Below are positions 32,716 to 39,920 of a stretch of 42,550 nucleotides of DNA, in pieces. Position 1 is the first letter of the stretch. Every line of letters begins with the position of its first letter. The stretch spans positions 1 to 42,550 of the forward strand of contig WQXG01000023.1 in the NCBI GenBank assembly GCA_009784975.1, read 5' to 3'. The notes beneath the pieces are model-generated. The model did not search any database. It had not been told where the DNA came from and saw only the letters and a program-made list of their open reading frames with translations. The stretch comes from Treponema sp. GTDB taxonomy: Bacteria; Spirochaetota; Spirochaetia; Treponematales; Breznakiellaceae. The translations under genes and the position numbers were made by a program.

Positions 32716-35700
32716 ATGTACTTAAAATTGATTTTTCGTTACGCGAGCTTTTGCCTGCTTATGCTGGCAATTTTAACACCGGAAATTCACGCCTTTGAAA
32801 ATGCGCCTGTTTATGAGGCGGATATTTACGAAGGAAATCAATATGATGAATCTTCCTCCGTAAAAGTTTTCCCGCAAGTGTCGGGAATAGTTAACACATC
32901 AGCTTTTAGCCCATGCAACCGCTTTGTGGTTTCAGGTCACGGGGACGGAGCTGTTAAAGTCTGGGAAGCGGAAACCGGTATTCTTTTCCGTTCCTATTAC
33001 GGACATGAGCAAACCGCGATTAAAGTCGCATGGAGCCCCGATGGTAAACAAATCGTTTCCGGTTCTACCGACAGCACCATAAAAATCTGGAATGCCGATT
33101 TTTCTTCCGATACGCAGGCGCTTTTTACCTTAAAACATGATCAGATGGTTTTCTCGGCCGCATGGAGCCCGGACAGCCGGTTTATTGTTTCTGCCTCAGA
33201 AGATAAATCTGTCCGTATTTGGGATGCCTCAAACGGCAGAGAAATTAGAAAGCTTACAGGTCATACAGAAGCGGTTATTTCCGCGGAATTCAGCAATGAC
33301 GGAAGACGCATCGCTTCTTCTTCGCATGACAAAACCATTATTATCTGGGACGCGCAAACAGGAGCAAGACTTAATAATTTTACAGGTCACACAAACAGGG
33401 TTGTATCTGTTTCATGGAGCCCGGATAACCGCAGCGTTGTTTCCACAGGCATGGATGCCCAGGTGAGAATTTGGGATGTTGAATCAGGAAGAAGCCGCAA
33501 TATAGGACAGGGCGTTTTTAACGGCGTTGTTTACGGAGCGAGATTCAGCCCTGACGGCAGGCAGCTTGTAACAGGCGGCGGCATTTTATATGTATTTGAT
33601 TTTAAAAGAGGAATCATGATTTGGGACGCGGCTTCCGGAAGAGAGGTACGCCGTTTTTCCGATCATTCCAATACTATATTGTCCGTTCAATGGAGCGCGG
33701 ACGGAAGGCGTATCCTTGCCAGTTCCGGCGATACAACTACCAAAATCTATGAAGCCGGTACAGGAAGCTGCATCAGCACATTTTCCGGAAAGACCGATGC
33801 TATAATGGCTGCCGCTCTTGACAGGGAGGGAAAGCGTCTTGTATCAGGTTCCAGCAGCGGAAAAGTAAATATCTGGAACGCGCAAACCGGAGTTCTTGAA
33901 CGAAGCTTAAATCATGTAGGGCATATTTATTCTGTAGCAATAAGCCCTGACGGAAAGATAATCGCCGCAGGAGCGGGAGCGCAAAATAACCAGTTAAAGA
34001 TATGGAATGCCGATACCGGCGTTGAATTATACAGTTTAAGCTATAGTCCTATTGCCGCTCACGGGAATCTCAATTTTGTTCAGGGTCTTGCGTTTCACCC
34101 TAACGGCGTACTTCTTGCAGCCGCGTCCAGCGACAAAGCTATCCGTATTTGGGATGTTACAACAGGCAGACAGACAGCATCTCTATCAGGACACGCTGTC
34201 GGCGTCGCAGACCTTGCTTTTAACAGAGACGGCTCTGTTCTTGTTTCCTGCGCCCAGGACCTTACAGCTCGTGTCTGGAAATTATCCGGGAGAAATTACC
34301 GTCTGCATAAGACGCTTAACCATCAGCATTATGTGCAATCCGTTGACGTAAGCCCGGACGGCAGATTTGCCGTAACAGGTTCTCTTGACGGCAGAGTCAC
34401 TTACTGGAACATTGAAACAGGTCAGGGCACATTCTGGAGCATGGGCGCTTTGGCGCGCGCTGTCTCTTTCAGCCCGGACGGCCGCTCTATCATTGCGGGT
34501 GTTGAAGCTTCAAAAACTATTCATTTATGGGATACAGATGCTTCCGGCGCAATGATTTACAAGGGTAATATGAAAACTTTATTCGGCACAATAAATTCAA
34601 TCAACTACAGTGCCGGAGGAAAAAGGATCATAGCGGGCGTAGACGATGGTTCTGTGCGAATTTACAATGCGAAAAATTTCAGGGAAATCGCGGGTTTCGC
34701 GTACTTCTCCGGCGAAGATAAACAGTTTATAGCGGCAGGAAGAGGTCTTACTGTAGAAGCGGAAAATTCAATGTCACAGTTAGACGGCGAATGGCTGACC
34801 ATAACACCGGATGGTTTTTACCGCGGCTCCGCTAGGGGCGACCGTTTTATCAATGTGCTTATTGACGGAAACGATCTTACCAGCATGGATGCCTACAGCG
34901 ATGTTTTTCATAAGCCAAATATTGTAGAAACTCGTCTTAGAGGATTGCCCGATCCTGAAAGACCAAGATTTTCAATTCAGCAGGCTGCCCAATTCAGGCC
35001 GCCTGTTATCAATATTTTATCTCCGCAGTCAGGAACTACCGTAACCGGGAACGGAACTGTAAATATTCAAGTAAGCATAACAGACAGAAACCGTCCTATC
35101 GAAGACATAAGAATCCTCGTGAACGGCGTGCGCCTCGGCGACAGAGAACTGAGAGCGGTGACAGGCACCACAGGTTTAACAGCTCAAACAGGCGGGCTTA
35201 CTGTCCGCGGCGGACACAGAAATGTGCAGTTTACGGTTCCTGTTACCATGATGGAAAGCGGAAATAACCGTATCGAAGTAATGGCGTATAACGGAGTTTC
35301 CTGGGGTTATTCAGGACATATCGGAAGCGTAAATGTAAACTGGGAGCCGCCTCAAGGCGTAAATGTGCCGCTTCCCGACATGTGGATACTTGCTGTCGGC
35401 GTAAACAGGTACGACAACGCAATGACAGACAGATTGCCGGGAATGGCAAGCCTTAGTTACTGCGGCAATGACGCGAAAGAAATAGTCAGGGCTTTTAAAG
35501 CGCAGGAAGGTCACAGATACAGAACCGTTCACTCGTATCTTGTTACAGACGGGGAAGTAGAACCTACAGCGGAAAATGTAAGAGCCGGCATAAGATTTCT
35601 GGAAGGAGCGGGTCAGCGTGATGTCGTTCTAATATTTATGGCAGGTCACGGCATTAACGAAGACGGTCAATTTTATTTTCTAACCAAAGATGCCGCAATG

Positions 35701-36114
35701 CAAAACGGTAAAGTTAACCGCGCATTCGCTATATCAGACGAAACTCTTAAATCGGCGCTTAACCTTCCGGGAAGACGGCTTATTTTTATCGATGCCTGTC
35801 AATCAGGAGGCATGGATATGAACCAGTTTATGTATTCTTTGCGCAGAACCAATGCCTATATGCTCTCCTCCAGCGAAGGAGACAAACCGTCTTATGAAAG
35901 CAGCCAATACAGGCACGGATTGTTCACTTATTCAATCGTCCGCGGTCTTGACGGCATGGCAAGACCAAGAAGCGACGCGCAAATCAGCGTACTGCAGCTC
36001 TCAGGCTATGTGCGTGACGCTGTAATGAGATTAACCGAAGGAAGAAATTTCAGATACCAGCAAAAACCGGTACAATACTCATGGGGCTTCAGCGATTTCT
36101 TCATAGCACGGTAG
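32716..36114 (+). CDS. Secreted WD40-repeat protein with C-terminal caspase-like peptidase
   Basis: About 1132 residues starting at the ATG at 32716, which follows AAGGAGATATT; an upstream in-frame start lacks such a site. Residues 1-33 form a signal peptide (cut after EIHA). Residues about 55-660 hold 14 WD40 repeats, counted by their KVWEA/RIWDA/RIYNA-type ends, which would make two seven-bladed propellers. Residues about 760-880 are an Ig-like linker (PPVINILSPQSGTTV). Residues about 887-1132 are a C14-type peptidase domain with His978 in FMAGHGIN and Cys1028 in FIDACQSGG. Caspase-like enzymes in bacteria cut after Arg/Lys or Asp; specificity here is unknown. A DUF4384-like lipoprotein gene follows. 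A periplasmic or surface location is inferred. Confidence 0.9.
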   Translation: MYLKLIFRYASFCLLMLAILTPEIHAFENAPVYEADIYEGNQYDESSSVKVFPQVSGIVNTSAFSPCNRFVVSGHGDGAVKVWEAETGILFRSYYGHEQTAIKVAWSPDGKQIVSGSTDSTIKIWNADFSSDTQALFTLKHDQMVFSAAWSPDSRFIVSASEDKSVRIWDASNGREIRKLTGHTEAVISAEFSNDGRRIASSSHDKTIIIWDAQTGARLNNFTGHTNRVVSVSWSPDNRSVVSTGMDAQVRIWDVESGRSRNIGQGVFNGVVYGARFSPDGRQLVTGGGILYVFDFKRGIMIWDAASGREVRRFSDHSNTILSVQWSADGRRILASSGDTTTKIYEAGTGSCISTFSGKTDAIMAAALDREGKRLVSGSSSGKVNIWNAQTGVLERSLNHVGHIYSVAISPDGKIIAAGAGAQNNQLKIWNADTGVELYSLSYSPIAAHGNLNFVQGLAFHPNGVLLAAASSDKAIRIWDVTTGRQTASLSGHAVGVADLAFNRDGSVLVSCAQDLTARVWKLSGRNYRLHKTLNHQHYVQSVDVSPDGRFAVTGSLDGRVTYWNIETGQGTFWSMGALARAVSFSPDGRSIIAGVEASKTIHLWDTDASGAMIYKGNMKTLFGTINSINYSAGGKRIIAGVDDGSVRIYNAKNFREIAGFAYFSGEDKQFIAAGRGLTVEAENSMSQLDGEWLTITPDGFYRGSARGDRFINVLIDGNDLTSMDAYSDVFHKPNIVETRLRGLPDPERPRFSIQQAAQFRPPVINILSPQSGTTVTGNGTVNIQVSITDRNRPIEDIRILVNGVRLGDRELRAVTGTTGLTAQTGGLTVRGGHRNVQFTVPVTMMESGNNRIEVMAYNGVSWGYSGHIGSVNVNWEPPQGVNVPLPDMWILAVGVNRYDNAMTDRLPGMASLSYCGNDAKEIVRAFKAQEGHRYRTVHSYLVTDGEVEPTAENVRAGIRFLEGAGQRDVVLIFMAGHGINEDGQFYFLTKDAAMQNGKVNRAFAISDETLKSALNLPGRRLIFIDACQSGGMDMNQFMYSLRRTNAYMLSSSEGDKPSYESSQYRHGLFTYSIVRGLDGMARPRSDAQISVLQLSGYVRDAVMRLTEGRNFRYQQKPVQYSWGFSDFFIAR

Positions 36115-36123
36115 TACACCATA

Positions 36124-36155
36124 TATAGCGTACCCGGTCAACGCAGTACGCTATA
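36124..36155. repeat. Stem-loop between the caspase and DUF4384 genes
   Basis: TATAGCGTAC (36124-36133) pairs perfectly with GTACGCTATA (36146-36155) around a 12-nt loop. A run of A, not T, follows on plus, so it is not a standard terminator for the caspase gene. It may be an attenuating or protecting hairpin, or an operator, in the 76-bp spacer; the next gene keeps its own AGGAG. Confidence 0.5.
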
Positions 36156-36190
36156 AAAAAAAGGTATCAATTACCATTTAGGAGTTTTTT

Positions 36191-37585
36191 ATGATTTTAG
36201 GACGTATAACCGTTATTGTTTTCGCGTTTATCCTGCTTTCGTGCGCGGGCACTTCTCATTCTTCGGACAGTCTTACTCTGGACACCGCGATAACGGAAGC
36301 CGCTTCTCATTTTATCCAGAGGCTGCCGCAGGGAGCAAGGCTTGCGTTGATACCTTTTAATACTCCTACAGGCAGGCTCTCTGATTATTTGTTTGAAGAA
36401 ATTTGGAGCCGTCTTGAAGACTCCGGCAAGTTTATCATGGTAGATCGCCGTAACATGGAACGTATTGACGCTGAATTAAATCATCAATACAGAACCGGCA
36501 ATGTCGGCGATAATCTTATGGTCTCAATGGGAAGACAATACGGCGCGGAAATTCTTGTTCACGGACAAATGAGCTCTCTTGGCAATGAATACCGCATGAC
36601 GGTTTACGCTACCGATGTAGAAAAAGCATCTTCCAGCCAGCGCGCTTTTAATGTCAGATCCGACAATCGTCTTTCTTCCCTTATGAACGCGTCCGCGGAA
36701 GATGAAATTGAACGCGCAGTCCTAGAAATGGCGCGCTCTGTTAATCAAAGAACTACAATCGCCATCGGCAGGATCAGTTACAGAGACACTCAAACAGTTT
36801 CCGGTTTTTCTTCCTGGCTAAAAGACAGCATTATCGCAAGCGCGCAAAGTCAGCGCGACAAGTTCCAGATAGCGACAGAAACTGAAAGTTCCGATTTTGC
36901 TGTCGCAAGCCGCGGGCTTTATGTTGAAACACCCATAACAGGCAGCCCTGTCCAAGCCGTTGTAATTGGCTCCTATTCTCCCCTGGATTCCGGCGCAGAA
37001 GTTTCTGTTCAGCTAATTTCCACAAGCGGCAGCAGAATGGTGCTTGCCTCTTCGCGTTTTGTAATTTCTTCTTCGGAATTACAGCGCAGAAGACTCTCCC
37101 TTCTTCCCGAACAGGTTACCCTTACCCAATTTGAAACCAAACAGCACGCTGTTGATCCTTACGCCGGAAAAAACAACAGATGGACTTTCACCGTAACCCC
37201 CGATGTTCTGGACGGTATTTACAAAGACGGCGATTATATGAGCATGCGTATTTTTTCCGAGCGTGATTGTTATTTTCGCGTTATTCATGTTGATGTTAAC
37301 GGTAACACGCAAATTATTTACCCGCGCTCACAGAACGACAACAATTTTATCCGCGCAGGTCAGACCCGCCGTATACCTGACAACACTCGCTACCGCATGG
37401 GCTCCCCTTTCGGCGAAGAGTTCATTCTTGTAGCAGCATACGATCGTCCTTTTACAAACAATCAGCAATCTGGCACTCTCAGCGCGGACGCGATCACACG
37501 CGGATTAACTGTAGAAGACGACACGCGCTCTGCAATGAGTCCTTCTGTTACGGCGAAGTTTAGTTATACGGTTTTGCCCAGGTAA
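36191..37585 (+). CDS. Lipoprotein with CsgG/LpoB-like N-terminus and DUF4384-like C-terminus
   Basis: The 464-residue product has a lipobox LLSC (Cys18). Residues about 48-150 resemble the CsgG/LpoB/FlgO type: GARLALIPFNTPTGRLSDYL, VDRRNMERIDAELN and YGAEILVHGQMSS. A second similar half (about 190-290, TTIAIGRISYRDTQ) follows. Residues about 330-464 (GDYMSMRIFSERDCYFRVIHVDVNG, then QIIYPRSQNDNNFIRAG) match DUF4384, a domain often fused to or beside caspase-like peptidases. Its position 76 bp behind the WD40-caspase gene fits a partner or sensor role at the outer membrane. The function is inferred from domain association only. Confidence 0.8.
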   Translation: MILGRITVIVFAFILLSCAGTSHSSDSLTLDTAITEAASHFIQRLPQGARLALIPFNTPTGRLSDYLFEEIWSRLEDSGKFIMVDRRNMERIDAELNHQYRTGNVGDNLMVSMGRQYGAEILVHGQMSSLGNEYRMTVYATDVEKASSSQRAFNVRSDNRLSSLMNASAEDEIERAVLEMARSVNQRTTIAIGRISYRDTQTVSGFSSWLKDSIIASAQSQRDKFQIATETESSDFAVASRGLYVETPITGSPVQAVVIGSYSPLDSGAEVSVQLISTSGSRMVLASSRFVISSSELQRRRLSLLPEQVTLTQFETKQHAVDPYAGKNNRWTFTVTPDVLDGIYKDGDYMSMRIFSERDCYFRVIHVDVNGNTQIIYPRSQNDNNFIRAGQTRRIPDNTRYRMGSPFGEEFILVAAYDRPFTNNQQSGTLSADAITRGLTVEDDTRSAMSPSVTAKFSYTVLPR

Positions 37586-37596
37586 GAACGGCGGGA

Positions 37597-37672
37597 AGAG
37601 TTTTTAACCACGAACCGCCTGGAAACTTCGTTGGCAAAACACGAACGGATGCGAACGGGGGGAGTGTGGGGG
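37597..37672. repeat. Dispersed repeat copy before the HipA-like gene
   Basis: TTTTTAACCACGAACC at 37604-37619 and the later ACACGAAC unit match, in the opposite orientation, the modules at about 3448-3478 and 3546-3580. Between them is CTGGAAACTTCGTTGG (37619-37634), which resembles a shortened form of the repeat pair at 39068-39199. So this locus appears to join two repeat families. It forms the left edge of the accessory segment with the HipA-like kinase. Confidence 0.55.
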
Positions 37673-37726
37673 ACATGCGGAACAATACCATTGATATTAT
37701 TCCTCAGATTTTCTATAATAATTGGT

Positions 37727-38842
37727 ATGGAAAAACCAGATGATAATAGATTTAAGGACGAGCATTCAAAGAAATATTTAAAGTGGGATAACGATGTTGT
37801 TGGAATCATTGATGAAATTAAGGCAGTGACTTTTGTTGAGCCAACTTACAATACAGTTATTTCGATGTATACAAAGGGCAGCAAGGTTTGGACTTCGGAT
37901 CAATTCTCTGAGTTTCTTGCAGAGCGTATCGTAAGCCGTGATAGGCGTGATATTGAAAATATTCTTTTTAGAATGGGTTTATCGCATTTTGATGTATTAA
38001 AAATTGCAGAAATAACCCGAGGTATTCATCCAAAAGATTTACTCTGGATTGCGAATACTCGTGACGAAAAACTAAGTAGCGCTGTGACAGAAATCTTTGA
38101 TTCTGTATTCCATCAAAAAATCGATGCTGTTGGTGATACCGTCGACACACCCGAAGGATACAATATCAAACGCTATGGAGTTTATAATAAACAATACGGT
38201 ATTTATAAACAACGAATAAATCCGCTTACAACCGATGTTGAATCAGAAGTTGCAGTTTATTTGCTTGCAAAAAAACTTTGCGTTCCTTGCTGCCCTGCGT
38301 ATCAAATAGACAAAGATACAGTGTTTTCGGCTTTTCTGTTTGACTTTTCAAACGAGTATATTGTTCATTTTCGCCGATTTTTCGATGGTACTCGCGGTGA
38401 CAACGAATATCAAAACCTTATAAAAGTTCGCCCGCAGTATAAAGATGATATCGCTCGTGTTATTATTCTTGACTTTATTACAAGACAAGACGATCGTCAT
38501 CTGTCAAACATCGCAGTCAAGGTGACAGGGCAAGGTGAGAGTTTCTACCCGCTTTATGACAACGGCCGCAGTCTTTTTTATGAAGATACCGAAGAGATGG
38601 TATCAAATGCAATTAAAGACCCAAAAACCAATGCAACAACATTTGGTTATACCGGGACTTACTTTGATTATGTCCAGGAAATAACAAAAGAACGCGGCGG
38701 ACTTAAAGATCTTATAAATCTAAATATCACAGAAATCGAAGTCAAAGACATTCTTGTTAAAGCAAATTTCAAAGGTTACCGTCTTGACGGGGCTCTGAGC
38801 TGGATAATGAAAACCATTATTCTTCTTAAGCAGATGGAATAA
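37727..38842 (+). CDS. HipA-like serine/threonine kinase, orphan
   Basis: About 371 residues from the ATG at 37727; an in-frame start 32 codons upstream would run through the repeat and is unlikely. The kinase core is visible: catalytic loop DRHLSN (Asp256, Asn261) and the metal-binding LYDNGRS (Asp278), as in HipA/CtkA-like kinases. An N-terminal helical region (WTSDQFSEFLAERIVSRDRRD, FRMGLSHFDVLKIAEITRGIHPKDLLWIA, abbreviated) precedes a separate YGVYNKQYGIYKQRI segment that may bind ATP phosphates. HipA kinases phosphorylate cytoplasmic targets to arrest growth and normally have a HipB antitoxin; none is seen here. No clear Shine-Dalgarno sequence. It is flanked by repeats on both sides. 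Confidence 0.78.
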   Translation: MEKPDDNRFKDEHSKKYLKWDNDVVGIIDEIKAVTFVEPTYNTVISMYTKGSKVWTSDQFSEFLAERIVSRDRRDIENILFRMGLSHFDVLKIAEITRGIHPKDLLWIANTRDEKLSSAVTEIFDSVFHQKIDAVGDTVDTPEGYNIKRYGVYNKQYGIYKQRINPLTTDVESEVAVYLLAKKLCVPCCPAYQIDKDTVFSAFLFDFSNEYIVHFRRFFDGTRGDNEYQNLIKVRPQYKDDIARVIILDFITRQDDRHLSNIAVKVTGQGESFYPLYDNGRSLFYEDTEEMVSNAIKDPKTNATTFGYTGTYFDYVQEITKERGGLKDLINLNITEIEVKDILVKANFKGYRLDGALSWIMKTIILLKQME

Positions 38843-38893
38843 CTGTAGAGGAAAAAGCGGCACCTTACGCATTTAATTACAATTACAAAGATT

Positions 38894-39023
38894 CGGGAAG
38901 GCGGTGCAGCCTGCGTGCGCAGAAAAACCCCTCAAGAGCCTGCTTACGAACCCGCAAGCGGTTTCTTCAGCAGAGAATTTCGGAAGATGTTTTTCTGCGC
39001 ACGCAGGCTGCCCCGCCTTCCCG
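38894..39023. repeat. Long inverted repeat, arms of 35 bp
   Basis: The arms 38894-38928 and 38989-39023 match at 34 of 35 positions in inverted orientation, beginning CGGGAAGGCGG on the left and ending CCGCCTTCCCG on the right. The 60-nt centre contains a smaller CCGCAAGCGG palindrome. The DNA or RNA would form a very stable hairpin. It lies in the 478-bp gene-free gap after the HipA-like gene. I see no transposase remnant, so it may be a structured non-autonomous element. Confidence 0.75.
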
Positions 39024-39067
39024 TTGCTTGGTATATAATTGAAAAAACAGTGACAGGCACTCCTGTT

Positions 39068-39199
39068 GGGAACTTCCAACGAGCCCGATAGCCTCGAACC
39101 AAAGGTTCGTAAGTTTCCAGGAAAGAAGCGAAACCACGAGTGGATAAATTAACAGTGAACAGGGAACTCTCAACGAGCCCGATAGGGTGAAGTTTCCAG
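39068..39199. repeat. Two direct copies of a short repeat
   Basis: Copy 1 (39068-39120) and copy 2 (39162-39199) share GGGAACT at the left, AACGAGCCCGATAG in the middle and AGTTTCCAG at the right. Copy 1 has an extra hairpin-like insertion CGAACCAAAGGTTCG between the middle and right parts. Between the copies is unique-looking sequence. With the inverted repeat above it fills the gap 38843-39285; I see no gene there. Confidence 0.6.
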
Positions 39200-39285
39200 A
39201 GCACAATGAACAATGAAGAAAAGGAGGAAAACATAGAATTTAGTCAATTTCCCTGATTTTTTTGTTTTTAATGGTTTATTTTTCA

Positions 39286-39314
39286 TTGACAATTGCTCCT
39301 TTGTACGTTATATT
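39286..39314 (+). promoter_or_regulatory. Strong promoter of the toxin-antitoxin unit
   Basis: A perfect TTGACA (39286-39291) and TATATT (39309-39314) have exact 17-bp spacing. Transcription would begin at about 39320-39321, the ATG of the toxin reading frame, so that frame would have no leader. Confidence 0.65.
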
Positions 39315-39320
39315 TTCATT

Positions 39321-39581
39321 ATGCAACCTGAGTTTATCTTTGTGCCTTCGGCATTCAAGCATGGGGTTACACAAGAGGACATTTATCATGCTTATAAAAC
39401 GATGATTCTCAGAGGTAAACTGGAAGGTTATGATAACAAATATGCCTTTATTGGTTTCAATCGTGCAGGTAACCCGTCGGACTAAGTCCATGAAGTATTT
39501 TATAATCCCATTGGTGATGATACGATGAAGATATTTCACGCAATGGATTGCCAAAACAGTACTTTTACTAAAATAGAGTAG
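39321..39581 (+). pseudogene. Toxin gene of a toxin-antitoxin pair, interrupted by a stop codon
   Basis: Reading from the ATG at 39321 gives 54 codons (MQPEFIFVPSAFKHG to NRAGNPSD), then TAA at 39483-39485. The same frame continues for 31 more codons, VHEVFYNPIGDDTMKIFHAM and on, to a stop at 39579-39581. The whole, about 86 residues with one stop, fits a small BrnT-like toxin whose C-terminus commonly reads as Y-N-x-I-D/G followed by FHAM. The antitoxin gene starts 9 bp later. The stop may be a real mutation, leaving only the first half translated. The exact family is inferred from size, FHAM motif and the paired gene. Confidence 0.65.
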
Positions 39582-39590
39582 GAGAAACAA

Positions 39591-39830
39591 ATGAATAATT
39601 ACACTGACATGACTGATGAAGAATATGACGCTCTTGATGATGAGCTGACTCGCAATCCGCCAAGAATAATCTCCGACGGCAGCGATTGGCTTAGCCAGCG
39701 TGAAATCCGCATTTCTGGGCTGAAAAACATGACCGTTCAATACCTTTTGACTAAAGCAAAAGCTACCAACAAAAGCCCTGTCCAGATCATTGATGAACTG
39801 GTCAGCGAAAAACTCGCATTGGCTGTGTAA
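39591..39830 (+). CDS. Antitoxin of the interrupted toxin-antitoxin pair
   Basis: The 79-residue product opens with MTDEEYDALDDELTRN, a common start for antitoxins of this kind. It ends in a helical region (LKNMTVQYLLTKAKATNKSPVQIIDELV) that resembles the ribbon-helix-helix or CopG-like group. AGGAGA precedes the ATG. It follows the interrupted toxin by 9 bp in the same direction and probably shares the promoter at 39286-39314. It has no stop or frameshift. With its toxin broken it may be a relic or may act elsewhere. Confidence 0.72.
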   Translation: MNNYTDMTDEEYDALDDELTRNPPRIISDGSDWLSQREIRISGLKNMTVQYLLTKAKATNKSPVQIIDELVSEKLALAV

Positions 39831-39835
39831 TTTCT

Positions 39836-39920
39836 CATTCTTCATTGTTCCCTGTTCCCTATTCATTTTTCCCTGCTAACTTCTCCCTGCTCATTGTTCC
39901 CTGCTCCCTGCTCATTGAAA
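39836..39920. repeat. Low-complexity repeat of CATTGTTCCCTG-like units
   Basis: The segment consists of units such as TTCATTGTTCCCTGTTCCCT, CTCCCTGCTCATTG and TTCCCTGCTCCCTGCTCATTG-like stretches (four or more). The inverse of the GTTCCCTG core occurs at 39156-39166 in the nearby repeat region. It separates the antitoxin gene from the 3' end of the convergent GLUG-repeat gene. Confidence 0.55.

Noticed and set aside
36124..36155. Intrinsic terminator of the caspase gene
   Set aside because: The stem is good but a run of A rather than T follows on the coding strand, so it is listed only as a stem-loop.
37631..37726. Longer N-terminus for the HipA-like kinase
   Set aside because: The extra residues are translated repeat sequence with no resemblance to the family.
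38873..39234. Short minus-strand reading frames over the inverted repeat
   Set aside because: They are translated repeat arms, and several frames are open there at once because of the palindrome.
39276..39866. A 196-codon minus-strand frame opposite the toxin-antitoxin genes
   Set aside because: It covers the strong promoter and the toxin and antitoxin frames, has no ribosome-binding site, and resembles no protein I know.
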